A stretch of 64,000 bases of DNA from Atrichornis clamosus (GCA_013400975.1 WBMZ01003018.1:1-64000); one strand, 5' to 3'. Positions 12,470 through 26,302 are shown, counted from the stretch's first letter. Notes: a model not told the origin generated them from the sequence alone. Made by a program: numbers and translations.

Positions 12470-12727
12470 GGTGTTTGTCTTTCCAAGTCATCATTACTTG
12501 CTTTCCTGAGGATGGTTGAACACTTGCCTGCCATGGAAAGTGCCAAATGAATTCCTTGTTTTGCTCTGTGTGTCCAGCTTTTTCTTCATCTATTAAACTG
12601 TCCTTATCTCAATCTATGAATTTTCTCACTTCAACCCTTCCCATTCTCTTCCCCGTGCTGCTGGAGCGGGGGAGTGAGTGTATGGCTGTGTGGGGCTGAG
12701 TTGGTGGATGGGGTTAAACCATAACAA
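12470..12727 (+). mobile_element. Degenerate avian ERV LTR fragment (R-U5 end)
   Basis: I recognise the common avian LTR 3' pattern: GCCAAATGAATTCCTTGTTTTGC, then a CTATTAAACTGTCCTTATCTC poly(A)-signal region, a TTTTCTCACTTCAACCCTTCC stretch, and the end GGGGTTAAACCATAACA. The 5' part of the LTR and all internal genes are missing, so it is a solo or partial LTR. The family name was not assigned, because that needs a repeat library. Confidence 0.6.
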
Positions 12728-13432
12728 AATGCTAATTTAAGAACACAGTGCAGAAGTTTACTTGCACCCCTCGCACTGGTGTCCAATAACTGAGGATCCA
12801 CTGAGACAGTGGGCTGAAAAGTTCCTGTAGCTTTGTGCCAAAGGCACTGCGTGGGATGTGAAGCCCTGCGTTCAGGTATCTGCTCCCAGTGCTGCTTTGG
12901 TATTTAACATGACAGATGAAACTGCTTCCCACTTTCACTTTCATCCTCTCAATCTCCTTCTCCATCAGCAATGACTGATGTACATACTTGCATCTCCAGG
13001 AAGGATCCTCATGTTCCCTTCAGTTGTGACAGCAACTCTCTGCCTTGAGGATGAGCCCCAAAGAGAAGGATGTTTTATGCATTGGGGGTTTAGCTAGAGA
13101 GAAGATGTGCTGCCCAGAGGGACTTTTCTTGTTAGGCTAAATCTTGAGGCTCAGACCCCTAAAGGTGCTTAATCCCTACCAGGGATCCTGACTCAGGGAA
13201 TATTGCCTAAATTCAGAGATGAACTGTGGTAGTAACTCTCCAGGGCTGTGAGACTTAAAGGAGACTATGTCACACTTTGTCAGGTACAAGCCAACCACAT
13301 CATTCACACTGCCTTTCCTCGTCCTGAGCATGCAGTTCTGCATAACATCACTGCAAATGTCAGGGACAGCAGCTCGTGATCTTCCACTGCTGCCTTCCTC
13401 CGCTGGCCACTGCCTTTCCTGGCCAGGGTCAT
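12728..13432. other. Intergenic, nothing recognised
   Basis: This is mixed-composition sequence between the LTR fragment and the next CR1. No gene, RNA or repeat is supported. Confidence 0.4.
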
Positions 13433-13692
13433 CATGGAATCACAGAATCATAGAATCATGGAGTAGTTCGGGTTGGAAGAGACTGTTAAAGGCCATCTAG
13501 TCCAACCCCCCTGCAATAAGCAGAGACACTTTCAACTAGATCAGGTTGCCCACAGTCCCATCCAACATGGCCTTGAATGTTTCCAGGGATGGGGCATCCA
13601 CCACCTCTCTGGGCAACCTGTGTCTCTATACCTTCATTGTAAAGAACTTCTTTCTTATATCTAATCTAAAGCAACACACCTTCAGTTCATCC
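13433..13692 (-). mobile_element. CR1 LINE 3' fragment (antisense on + strand)
   Basis: The reverse-complement CR1 tip GAATCACAGAATCATAGAATCATGG is followed by GGTTGGAAGAGACTGTTAAAGG, CATCTAGTCCAACCCCCCTGC, TTGAATGTTTCCAGGGATGGGGCATCC and the TAAAGAACTTCTTTCTTATATC segment. It is about 260 bp long. Confidence 0.92.
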
Positions 13693-16600
13693 TTGGCTGC
13701 ATGTTCTGAGCATATGCCTGCATGTGTAAATTCCCATTCTAAGCAAGGGGCTGCTGCAGTTTGACTTTCTCTCAAGAATAGATGTGCACACCTCTCAACT
13801 TACTGCTGTCACTGTCCTCTTTTATTTTTAACATGAGAACTTGCCCAAAAGCAGTTGTGTGAAGATGGAATCAGCTAATTACTTGTTCTTGGGATAACCT
13901 GGAAGGAGAAAGGCTGGAGGACTGGTAATGTGGGACCCCTACCCGCCTGAGGACACAGCCTTCTTAGGGAGCCTGAAGCCACCAGCACATTTTCAGGACC
14001 CAGTCATTTCCTGACCAGCATTACCCAAGAGTAAAAGCAGAGTGGTGACTGTGCTAAGAGTCTGTTCTTCACTCTGGATTTAAGCTTCCTGTGGCCACAG
14101 TGGAGACACCCCGTGACAGCACCAAGCCATCGGTCCCAGCCCCGAAGCAGCCCTATGCATGCAGCAGAACACCACGGATGTCACCCTCCCAGGCTCTCAG
14201 GGCTGTTTCTCCAGGAGCCATTTACTGACTCGCCTCAACCCGAAACAACAACGTCCGTCATCGTTCCTCTTCCCAGCTCCGTCCCCCCACCCTGGAGTAA
14301 GGAAAAGTGTCGAATAATCCTCCTCCGTTCGGTGTGTGGTCTGCTTTTCTGTGTCGTCATGCAGACAGTACAGAGACAGGGGGTCAGGCGGGTCATCAGA
14401 ATGCTAATAAGAAATCTGATTGATGAGCCGGTGCCTCGGGGATGAATGGGATACTTAATTAATGACTTCTGCTCTGTTTAAGAAAAAGTTTCCCTTAACT
14501 TCCATCCCTCTTTTTCTTGAAAAAAAAAAAAAGAAGTAGGAAAAAAAGAAAAAAAAAAGAAGAAAAAACCCCTTCTATAATCCCAAGTTTTCCAAACACC
14601 ATAAAGGAAACTTCAAAGACAGACGTGGTCAGTTTTTATGTGTTGGGTTGGTTCAGTGATTCTTTCCTTTCTTTGTTTACAAGGGCAGCCAGGCTTGATT
14701 CCAAGGCTGAAAAATAAAAGGCCACATTGTTCAACCAGATTCTGGATTTTTACAAGAAATTTCCTCCTTCCCAGTAGGGCAATTAACTGCTTCATTTCTG
14801 GGTCTGCCAGTACCAAAACATGCCGCCAGGCCTGTGAAACTCAGCAGAGGCCGGTTCCTGCCAAAACCCTGCTCTGCTTCGGAAACAAGATGTATTATGG
14901 AGATGCTGTTGTCCCATTAAATCTAACCAGCGATCCAGGACTGGTTGTTTGGGAGGTTTTCTTGCAGGAAAATAAAAGCCCATCAGGAAAAATACCTGGT
15001 AAGCACTTAGCTTAGGAACATTGGACTGTGTGTTCAGGGCGATTCAAATGGGATTTCAAACCAGCAATTAGCAATGGGAAAACAGCAACAGTTTCAAATG
15101 ATCTCTTCCGGATTGATTTGGAAGGTTATTTCATGCTAAATGAACAGTAGCAGGAAAGAAGATGAAAAGGGAAGAAGGAAACCCACACAAATGAATTTTT
15201 TCCCTCTGAGTTTTTTTTTTAGGAACAAGCTTTGAGAGTAGAACAAGCTGCTCAGTATCAGCACCAGGCTGATGGGAGATAGCAACAAAGAGATGCGGGG
15301 GGACATGACATATTGGGTCCCACATGTTTTCCACCCAAATTCAGTCACCCCCAGCAGCCAAGCTCCTGGTCACCTCATGAGCCCCAACATCACAGCACGG
15401 AGCCAGGCCCATGGGCTCAGCAGGTTTGTGGGATCCTGACTTCCTCAGTGGACTCAAGCAGGGAAGGAAGCCACATCCCTCAGCCCCATGTGGGCTTTAC
15501 CAGCCCTTTGCTGGGGGTTTAAGGTGTCCCAAATGCTAGGCCTTTTGCAAGAACATCTTGTAAGGCAGGGGCTGCTCATGCACTAGTAGTCAGTGTGTAT
15601 TTATGTGCTTCGTTTATCTGAAACCTGTGGGAGGAAGGCAAGGATCCTGACCAAGTCCATGGCTGTCCCAGCAGTGATGCTCAGTACAGGATCACACAAC
15701 CTGGAAGCTGCCTTTTGCTGGATTGCTGGAGCTGGATTTTGATGCTGGAGTCTCATTTTTAACTTCTCCCTGTAGTAATCCTGTACATATTGGACATAAC
15801 CTGTAAATATGTTCAGGGGTAGCTTTTAATACAATTAAAAGTAATTTGTTTTAAAACAGGCAAGAGACACTGATGGTACAGAGAGTTGGCATCAGACTGA
15901 AATTTGGGCATGTAATAAAATGTGCCAAATGCAGAAGAAGAAATGGCAGGCATGGCTTTAACCCAGCAGCTTAGTCTATTGACTATTTGTCCTTTAAAAA
16001 AAATTGTGCATTAATTTTCTACGTGAGTAGACACCTGCTTTGGCCTAAGGGTTTAGAGCACTGGTTACTCTAACCAGTCTGACTAGTTAAAATCCCCTTT
16101 ATTGAAATCCCACTCATGGGATTTAGAAGTCACTCATTTAGATATTTCATTATCTAAAAATCACTGACTTATCTAAAGTGATGGGAAAGTTCAGAGTCCT
16201 TCCTCCCTCTGATCTTGGGTACCCAGAGCTGTGATGTCCTACTTGATTTTGTCCAAGAAATGAAACGTGCAGAGTGGCAACAAAGCAGAAACATAAAGGG
16301 CCCAAATGTTCTCATCTGGAACCAGTGTAGCCTACCTGACCATTTCTTCAGGGAATTTGAGTGACTCTTGGTTTATTTTTAGCTCTTCAAATCTCTCTGC
16401 ACAAAGGGTTAATAAAGACACAAGCTGGGCAACAGAAGGAGGAGGAAGAGGAAGGCAGAGGTGTGGGAATGGAGCAGGTCTCTGACCCTCCTGGGGACTT
16501 CGCTTCGGACACACCAACTAAAGGAAAGGGAGGAAAAGAAACAAGTGAGAAAAGACCTGCCAAGCAATGCTGGCCAGACAGGAAAAAAAAGCAACAAACC

Positions 16601-17283
16601 AACGGCCCAGAGCTGATTTGCATTTGTATTGGGCACTTGGGGAACACGGATAAAACACTCTTTATTTTTCAGGGGAATTCAGGGAATATCAGTAGCAACA
16701 TCCGTGCATAAGCACAAAAGGGGAAATAGAGGAAATAGAAGTATTTTGGTAATCCTGTTTTTAGGCAGCAACAGTGATAACATCAGAATAACACATCTCT
16801 CACCCCTTTTTCTTGGCTCTCATCAAGAAAAGCAGCACAGGCACAACATTACAGTCATGTCTGGCAGTGGCTGTGTAGAAAAAGTCAAGGAGACAAGTTA
16901 GATGGGTTGGAGGTCATTAGCAATATATTGCTAAACTGTGAACAAAAGGAAGGGCCCCGAGTCTAAAACTAATATCAGAATGCTCCCATAGCTCCTGTCA
17001 TCAATGCCTGCTGTGTTCTGTGGACCTCCTGTCTGCCTGATGGGCACTGGCAGCATAAAAGCAAAGCAAAACTGAAAACTGAAGAAGAGCACTGGTCAAA
17101 CACTGAAAAAGGTTGCAGAAAGAAAAGTCATTTTTGATTGGTGAAACAAGTTGTATGACTGAGCTGCTTCTTAAACATCTGGCTGTGCCTGCTCACCATG
17201 AGTGTAGGACACACTCATCTATCCTAGCTCCCCCTGGTACCCAGCCAGAAATCCCATCTGCATGTGTTTCCTTAGATCAAATG
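13693..17283. other. Intergenic; no gene recognised
   Basis: No coding gene is recognised. It contains an A/G-rich low-complexity tract (14516-14570, listed separately). Short Lys/Arg-rich frames there simply reflect the purine tract. Confidence 0.4.
14516..14570. repeat. A/G-rich low-complexity tract
   Basis: An uninterrupted purine tract of A-runs broken by single or paired G. Its composition alone explains the overlapping Lys-rich open frame. Confidence 0.8.
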
Positions 17284-17420
17284 TGTTGGTTTGGAAGGAA
17301 CATTTAAAGACCATCTAGTCCATTCCCCCTTGCCATGGACAGGGGCATCTTTCTCTAGATTGCTCAAAGCCCCACCCAACCTGACCTTGAACACTTCTAG
17401 GGATGAGGCATCCACACAGC
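17284..17420 (-). mobile_element. CR1 LINE 3' fragment (antisense on + strand)
   Basis: TTGGTTTGGAAGGAACATTTAAAGACCATCTAGTCC is followed by GCCATGGACAGGGGCATCTTTC and CCCACCCAACCTGACCTTGAACACTTC. The terminal ATTCT repeats are absent. Confidence 0.85.
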
Positions 17421-20044
17421 TATAGGAATGTCCATACCCGCATTGCCCAAAGTGTGAAATGTCTGCCTGCTGGGCTTCTCTCCAGCCTGGTAGCCTTGCA
17501 GGTTCTTGAGCACCTCTTCTGGGCAAATGGACATTTATCAGCTGCTGGACCTCTGCTTAATTCTGATTTAGTTAAACAGACATCTGGATTCTACCTAAGC
17601 TATGAAAAAGCAGTCAACTGGCCACAGCTGTGACAGATGGGAGAGGGAAGCCACCCTGTGTGTCCTATTTTTCACATACATGGTGGATCAAGCAAGAACA
17701 TGGGTCTACCACGTCAGGCAGTGCCTGAGGTAACAGCCCAGCTCCGTTACTGTGCTACAGCAACAGCCCTGGGGCTAAGTACCTTCTGCTATAGGCCAAT
17801 GTCTGCTATTTATCCCTAAGATAATGGCCAGGAAGCCTTCTCTCATGCTTTAAAAGCCCTGGAGAATCACTTACCCTCATGTTTAAATAAACTATGTGCT
17901 CCTCTGCATGAGGAAGAATCAAAACCAGGAGGGCTCTGCTTGGCTGTTTGTTATCTGTGTGTACCAGATCAAAGCAAGGTAGCAAGTAGCCCTCTGCTGT
18001 CATTTCCCAGCTGAGAAACAACTCACAGGTTACTTCAGGCTTGATTCCCTTCAGGCTTTGCCCACGTAACTCCTCACTGCACATTTGCAGTCACCTTTAG
18101 ACCACGCAGAGCTTCGTCTGGAAGAGGAAGGTTCAGAAAACTCAAAGTGATGTTGTGAAATGATTTAAAAGATGCAGCTGTGCCAACACTACCCTGTCGG
18201 CACTTGCATATCCTGATACCCACGTGCCAGAGTCCGTACACATGGCAGAAGGTGCTGCCCTCTACACCCACTCTCAGGTTTCATGTACATCCTTTTTATC
18301 CAGGAATTCTCTGTTCACAAAAAGACATTTTTGCTGCCATTTCTTGACATTCTGGAGGATGGGGGATGGGAAGGGAAGGGAGGAACTGAGGTAGCAGAGG
18401 TCGAGCCCCTGGCGTACTCTGCTGATCAAATCCTGGGCTGTGGCATTACCTTCCCTTTCAGCTGACCCAGTTCGGGCACTGTGACTGCCTATTCCCACGC
18501 CACGTCAAAGGGAAGGTTTACATTGTTCACTGGATATTAATTTAAATTATTCTGGGGCGCTTGGAAACCACCTCCTCCCCCCGCTCCCGCTCAGTCTCCA
18601 TGGGGACTATCGCAGAGGCTGGGAGCTATAAATGAGCAGCCCCTGACACACCGATCTTCTGTTGCGAACTGCCAACAGCCATTTCCACTCTCACAGGGGA
18701 CGCATTCAAATGTCACTGAATGGCTTGCTAGGACAAGATAGTCAGATCAATTTTTAGAGTCTGGTACAATATTCTACTCATAGCATTTTCCATTTGTTCC
18801 TTCAGTTCACACGCTTGTGTTGTGGCTCTTTTCTTCACACCAACATCCTGCTGCTTGTTGATGGTATTAATAACACCCACAGCAGGAGGCTGTGCCCCCC
18901 GGGGCCTGAGCTGTCGGAGTAATTATTGAATGACATTAGGGTTGTTCTGTAAATTACTTTGTGACCCAGGAATTCAGCAGGTTACTGCTATAACTCAGGC
19001 TCTCACAGTTGATTGCACTCACCTCCTGCTGCCCCGACATTTATTAGTCTCGTTTGCCTAGCAAGTACTGGCTTCATCTGTATGCTCACACAGAGATACG
19101 TGTTTCGTGGAGGGGAGCCCACCATCCTCCCCTCACGCCCAAGGATGGGGCTCACATCACTAGAGCCCCCTCAGCCAAGGAGCTGAGGGCAGCCAGTGCA
19201 TCTGTGAGATGCCGGGAGGAACACCAAGGGATGTTAGTCACTGCAAAAAGTTGGGTTTCTTCCTGTCAAACTGGTGCACCTGCAGGTGTGGAAGCAGAGC
19301 TCTGGATGCTCTGGGAAGTCAGTGTTGGAAATAGTGACACACTGAACTGGGCCTGCCGTCACTCCTGATGACTCCTCAGCATCTGCCCAGATGTACTGGG
19401 GAGCTTCCCTGGGAATGCTGAGCACTGGAGTACTGCTCAAGATTTGGGCACTGATATCACATTAAAATATTTACAATTCTTCCTGAAGACAAACAGTCAA
19501 GACCTGTCTGGTCTTATTCTGGTTCAAATTCCCTACTAACAAAATGGTTATATAATACCTGTGATGAAACACTGGTTATCTAATGCATAGTTTTCTCAGA
19601 CTCATTTGGCCCTATGAACCACCCTCTAAAAGAAATGCCTTGCTCTTTGTATGGAGGGAGCCCAGACTGCTCCTCTTCCTCATCCCAGTTGCTTGGACAG
19701 TGATTAACTGTTAAACTTGTCCCACAGTCCCTCTCAGAAATGCCTGGGCTCTGTTTTCATTGCAGCAAGGAGGCTGTGAGGACTGAACATCACTTCTAAA
19801 ACTCAGACCAGCCTGTTTTTCCTCCCTTGTCCTAGCGGCTGGACAGATCTCAGCTGCAAAATCCATGGCAGAATTGATGTAGGGATGCAGACAGCAAGAA
19901 GGTGGTCAGGAAAGATGTCAGCCTTTCAACGCAAAAACTTTAGAGAGCAAGTGCTTTTAAAACTAGTCCAAGAATATCTTCTACAAGAGACATGATGAAA
20001 AACCTATGCCATTCTCAGATTTCAAGTTCTTTGGAATTTCTTAG
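17421..20044. other. Intergenic; possible conserved non-coding blocks
   Basis: No gene is recognised. The 18480-18760 and 18850-19010 stretches are repeat-free and dense in homeodomain-like cores (TTAATTTAAATTATT, TTGATGGTATTAATAA, GTAATTATTGAATGAC). That makes them candidates for developmental enhancers near FAM181B. This is inference from composition only. Confidence 0.35.
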
Positions 20045-20875
20045 TTTTGCAGATGACACCAAGTTGGAGGGAAAGAATTGATACATTCCAAGGAAGGATG
20101 GCCATTCAGACAGATGTGCTGAAAGGAGACAGCCTCATGGAATTCAATGAGAGCAAGCACAAAATCCTGTCCCTCTGGGAAGGAATGACTCGTTGTAATG
20201 GTGCAGGGTGGGCACTGACAGCCTGCAGAGCAACTCTGTTGAAAAGGTCTTGGGGGTCCTGTTGGACATCAAACTGGGCATGAGCCAGCTCTGTGTCCTG
20301 GCAGTAAAGCCCAACAGCCTCCTGAGCCATGTGAACAGCAGCACAGCCAGGAGATCCAGTGAAGGGGATCATCTCCCTCCAACTGGTGCTTGGTGACCAC
20401 AAATTAAATATTGAAGCTGGTTTGGGGCCTCCCAGTAGAAGTCACTGATCGACTGGAGCAAGCTCTGTGGATGACCACTGAGATGGCTGGGTCTGGAGCA
20501 CCTGACCTGTGAGGAGAGGATGGGGAACCTGGACTTGTTCAGCCTGGAAAAGGAACAGCTTTGGTGGCACCTAACAGAAGCCTCCAGGGCTCATAAAGAA
20601 GACAGAACAGGGCACTTCAAAATGGTGCATGGTGGGAGGATAAAAACACATGTAAACAAACATGGGGTTCAGACTAGCTGCAAAACTTTTCCACCCTATG
20701 GACAGATGAGCAAAATGCTGATAGAGGCTGTGCAGACTCCATCCTTGGAGATTTTCAGGACCCAGCTGGATATATCACTGAGCACCTTAGTCTGACCCTG
20801 TAACTGACCCTGCTGTGAGTAGGAGGGGTGGACCAGAGACCTTCTGAGGTCACTTCAACCTGAGCCACGATTACT
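20045..20875 (+). mobile_element. Old CR1 LINE fragment with remnant reverse transcriptase
   Basis: A sense-strand CR1 ORF2 remnant. The codons for the F-A-D-D reverse-transcriptase motif plus TKL survive at 20046-20066. Further frames give FNESKHKILSL, LGVLLDIKLGMSQLC (frame-shifted) and LDISLSTLV near 20790. It ends at GAGGTCACTTCAACCTGAGCC, close to the CR1 3' terminus. Several frameshifts and stops make it non-functional. Confidence 0.85.
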
Positions 20876-23800
20876 GAATGTACAGTAGGGAGAAATGGGA
20901 GAGATGTCAAGGCCTCGTCTATACTAAATGCTTTCCCCTCCTTCAGAAAATTTGATACAAACTGGGACTGGTTTTTAGGTTGTACACTAAGTTCTTGAAT
21001 ACTGTCTCTCTCCCCACAACAGAGAAGCCAGCGCCAGCCCGAGAGTCAAGACAGCTGAATGAGATATAGAACAACAGCTGAGTGCCTGTCTTCATGAAGA
21101 AGATACACTGGTGTTGAGGTACCTCTTTTCCCTGTGTTGCTCACCTGGGTGGTGAGAGGAGACTGCATTTCATTCCAGCTGGGAAAGGCTCAGTATCCTT
21201 TTCCCCATGATGTGCTGTTTTGAGAATGCTCAGATGACAAATTACAAAATGCAACCTGTTTGTCTCCGTCTATAAAGCCAAATCCACGTGCTAGAGAATC
21301 CCAGAGTCACTACTTGCTTTGTTAAATACTTCAGCAAGATGGGGGGTTCTACCTATCTTGCTGTCACCAACAATAGGATTTCCTAACGTTTCTAAGACCT
21401 CTGCATCCAGACAGACATGGGGAAACCCATATTCACAAGGACAGACCTATGAACAGCAGAGAAGCTGAACAATATGAGGCTGGTGCCAGCTGTGGCTGCA
21501 TCCCACAGCATCACCCCTTGGTGCTGTCCTCTCTGCCCAAGCACAGCTGTGTTCACTCCTGCTCATGCGTCACCCTGCAATAACTTGTCAGCATCTCCAA
21601 ACCTTTCCTACGGGTTGATATGGAAAACTGGACCTTTGGGGAGTTCCCTAAAGCTCTGAATCCATGTGGGTAGGACTGCTCACCCAAAGAACAAGTCCAG
21701 ACAGGGTCTTGTCATCCAAGTAGCCACAGGCGACTTCACTGCATGCTCAGAAAGGAGAAAACATTTCTGTATTCCGTGTTGCAGGGAATGTGGTTTTGCA
21801 GGAGGGTAAAAAGGAGGACCCTCTATTCAGGTGGCCGTCAAAGGGAGCGAAGAGTGCTCAGCCGCCTGCCGGAATTGGCCCTGTATTGGTTACACCCCCA
21901 GCTATTTGAGGTAAAACTTGGCCTCTCAAAGCTCTCTGCCTCTCTCCTGAGCCTTTGTATTCTCTAGAAGGTGAAGCATAAGGGTATAAAAAGCTGCAAA
22001 CAAGTTCCTACCTCTGGAGACCAGGCATTTACTCTAAGAAAGAAAGACCAATTGCTTCCCAGAGCATTGTCCACCCACATTAGAGAAAGGATTAAGCAGA
22101 TACATTCAGCTATTCTAACAGATTTTCTTTAAACCTTGAATACGCCTCTCACACTTGGTAAGATAATCACATTAGTTTTGTCATTAAAAGATCCCTTTTA
22201 TAGAAAGTACCTAAACCGCTTAAACCACCCAGAGAGGTCGCATACATTAGAAAACAACAAGACAAACGGAAGGGATTTGCTATTCCTCAGTGTTTCGCTG
22301 CCCCTACTTTCTAAACTGGGGGATGGAACGAAGAGGTTTTTCAAATCACCAGTGGAGGGAAAAGTTCCTAAGAGCTGGGCAGCCCCCACCCGTGGAGGAA
22401 ACCCTTGGTATAGCACTGAGGACTATGGAGAGAATACATTTTTATATATGGAGGTGCCCACAGGTTATATCCCAGAGCTGATTTTCCTGGGCTGAGCATT
22501 TGGCACCCAAAACCCAACTGTAAGATCAGCAACAGCTGAGGTAGCTCATTACTGCCTTGGAGAGCACAGCCATGAGGTGCCCCATGCTGAAGGAGCACGT
22601 TCTCACTGCGCTCTGTTGTGGGCAGTGCTTGTCTCTGCACCACACCCCAGGACCACAGGGATCCCCATCATGGGGCTGCAGCGAGGATAGAGCAGGTCCC
22701 CACCTCAGCAGGGTTCAGGGTAGCAATGCAATCAAGCTGTCAGCAATCTAACTCATGCTGTAAAGCAGTTTCTTCATTGGGCTTGTGTTACTGAAATGAT
22801 ACAGAGGAGGAAACTGCCCTAAAGCATGTGAGTCCAATAGTTTCAGATATACTGGTAAAATAAGGTGGGCTGGGGGGAGTGGAGAAAACAGAAGGCTGAC
22901 TTGGGGCTTCAATGCTGATGTTCCTGCAGCTGGAGGCAGTGCTGTGAAATCAAGGAATCAAAATAATATAGGAGTACGAGTCTACTCAGATCAGTGGAAT
23001 CTCCAATGCCCAGCATCTTTAAATGATAAAATCTGGATTTTTTAAAAAATAGAAGAGGAAAATTGAAAAGTACTTAAGCACCATGAATTGACCCCAGATA
23101 TCTTCATATCTTTTGCCATTGCTTCGCTGCTCTGATAGCACAAGGTAATACATTTTCTGCAAACCTGCACTGCCAAAACAGACCATTTTAGGTTTTTTAA
23201 CAGGGACAGTCTTAAAAAAAGATAGATTTGCAAAGTCATTTTTGTAAGACCAAGGCTTTGGTTTAAAAACACAAAGAGGTTAGATTATTTAAAAAAAAAA
23301 AAACAAGAAAAAACCTACAAAACTTAGAGGCTACAGAAATAACATCCAGTAAGATGCCAGTTACAGCATAACAAGGATGTTCTGAATCAATATAGGAGAG
23401 CAAAAAATGGAGGCTTGGAGTATACAATCCCCTGTGCTCTTTCATCCCATGTTTAGTGCTTTCATACGGGCCTCCTTACCACCAGAAAGGCACAGTGATT
23501 CTACCATTAGTCCTGCAAGGAGCTAAAATACCCAAGTGTCTATGTGCAGTCTTGAATATACAGAGAGCTCTTTAGGTCATTTACAATTCCTTAGAGATTA
23601 GATTCACAACAGCTAAATACCCTTTTTAAGAGCAGAGGTAGAAAAAGTAATCCCTTTATTTAAAGCATACATTTTTCTGCAACATCCTTGGTGGGCAGAC
23701 AGCATGGGAGACAAAACTGGATTATTACTTTTCCTGTTATTTAGAATCCATGCTCCAGGAGGGACTTTCCTTTCTATACTCTCCTTTGATGATGCAATAT

Positions 23801-26302
23801 TTGATCATCTTCAAAATTAAAATTATCCTATAAACAAAATTAGTTGCAGAGCCTATTTAGCTCCTTCCCAAGATGCCATAGACTCAACCCTGCCCAATTA
23901 AGTATTTGGGCTGTACAGCTCAGTTAAAACCTCTCCTTGCCAGGTCAGGGGATGTTACAGATCCATCATCACAATGTTCCTCATCATGTAAATGTGGGAA
24001 GTACGTGTTCATTTGGGAAAGCTTTCAAGAGGAAAATGGACTTTTCCCCATTATAGGTGCCTTGACTGCATTCAGTGTGATCACCTACAGAGAGGAATCA
24101 GCTCATACACCTGCTCCTCAGCACAGCCAAACCTCTGAAGTGAGAAACTACCAAAGCAGAGCAGAGACTCACCATCTGTCATCCTGCCATGTGTGCAACT
24201 CGAGGATTTCTATAACCGCTCTTCCTCCCACTCCACATGAGTCAAGTACAAACAAGACAATGTCACTCACAGAACTTTGTATCTACCAAAGGATAAAAAT
24301 TCGTGTCCCTGCAAAACAAAATCCAGTTTCAGAAACTCAACATGTCATTATTTTAATGTATATGTATTGACATAAACTGCAGGTTAACCAGTAAGATTCA
24401 TGCTTTTGGGAAAGCACTCATTATTTTTCCTTCTGTGTTCTCCCGGTGGGTAGGAAACACATAGTTTTAAATTCCAATAATTTCTGACATACCCCAAGGA
24501 CTTACATAAGCCTGAGATGAACTATGGCCCATCATCATATGCCTGGAAAGATAAATTAACCATTTGTTATGGTCCAACTTGTTGTCACCTGTACGAAACA
24601 CACAGGAGAGCCAACATTTAGATGAGGTAGCCAAACCACGAGACAGTCTCTTGGTAGCATTCAGAGATGTGTACATGGATTTTAAGATGACATCTAAATG
24701 TTTGAGGTAAATAAGACCTAAAGTTTCAACTACTCAGCTTGATGAGTGAAAAGTAACATCAATTAAAAATAACAAAAACAAATCACCTAATTAATAAGCT
24801 GGTCCAAGCAGTAAGAACCTGATCCAAAGTGCACTTGAATCAGTCTCACAGACAGAAACTGAATGGAATAGTAAGATTATTAACCCCCCCACAAATTAAA
24901 AAAAAACCACAAAACACCTCTGAACAATTTTTAATTTTTTTGTTTAAAATGTAATCTCACAAAACTAAGTTGAAAAACTGCATAATGTTTTGAGTGTTAT
25001 TGATGGTAACTTTTTCTACTTATGAAAGGAGTGAAAAGGGAAAGAAAAGAGGAATGAAATTTTAAATTACTTATGCTGCTTGAAACGAAAAAGTGTTTTC
25101 CATACAACAAAGCAGCAGCTGTTTCCTGAGACAGGGAGTTTGCTAGCAGGGGAGAGAGAGGAGACACAAGCTGACTAATAATACAGATTAGCTGTTAACT
25201 TGGACTGTTCACAGTGCCATGCATGAATATCTCCACATCTTTGTCCGTACAACATGGAAATGCTTATCCCAAAATTTTCACTTGGAGTAGCACCCTGAGC
25301 AATCAGGAGACAGTGGGAGCAATTGGACCAGGCTCTTTCTTGCTCAACTAAACAATTTCTGATCACCAAATTTATATTAACTCCTACAGGTTTCATTCCT
25401 TGCCTTCCAGTAAAACCAGGTCATTACGATACATCAATTAACATGTAAGAAGATACAACAGTATTTCTGAAAACATTGCTGCAATACAATTGATTAAAAA
25501 ACCAGTACATTTTATTTGTTTAAAAAAAAATCAAGGACATATTATAATAATGTCCGTTAGTGAGAGTCTGGAGTATATTTACAGCAAAAACTGGAAGTAT
25601 TGGAAAAGGGGATCACCAACAGCTTTCAGGCAACAGGTTTCAGGCAAATCCTACATGGCTCTTCCTTTAGCCCTGTAATTGTTGTCTCGTCTTGTTCTCG
25701 ATACTCTCTTTAAGAAATTACCTTGCTCAAGAGCACAAGAGGTTCAGATTGCAGAGTCTGAACATAAATGCCATGTTTAACACTAGATGAGGGAAACAAT
25801 TCTGTTGGAAAGAAGATACACAGGAGTGTTTGAAGATAAAAAGTCAGTGTTGGGTTTGCTTTGTTCCCAGAGGATGGGAGGAGACTAGAAAGAGAAAAGG
25901 CCACCTGGTATCTTAGAAAAATACTCAACTATCAGGCATATCATCAAAGCTGAGAAAACTTTGCAACAGAGGTGGAATTTTAAGAGTCTGGGGACACGAA
26001 GACTTGCCCGAGTCATTCTAAAATGGAGTTGTCCTTTAAACTGCAAAGAATTCTTTCCAAAGAAGGGCTGCAGTGTGAATGAAGCCAAAGCTGGAAAACG
26101 AGGGGACTGCCCCAGCCATTTATTAATGTCAAATATGCTGTCTCATGAATCAGGGCAGTTTGTCTGGTTTGGAAGCCTTACAGAAAGCCCAGTGCACCTG
26201 GCTTGGTGAGCTCAGCATCAGGCTTTAGGCTGATCCAAAGAGATAGCTGCATTCTGTGTTTTCAATAGTTTGTCCAGCAAACAATTTTTTTTAAAAAAGG
26301 CT
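20876..26302. other. Intergenic region downstream of PRCP; no gene recognised
   Basis: No gene, RNA or named repeat is supported. The longest frame here (154 codons, 23906-24370, plus strand) has no recognisable domain. A-runs occur at 23291 and 24898. Confidence 0.4.

Noticed and set aside
14516..14717. A Lys-rich plus frame
   Set aside because: Product of the A/G low-complexity tract.
23906..24370. A 154-codon plus frame downstream of PRCP
   Set aside because: No domain, signal peptide or promoter context; biased towards Ser/Thr/His as in random AT-balanced sequence.
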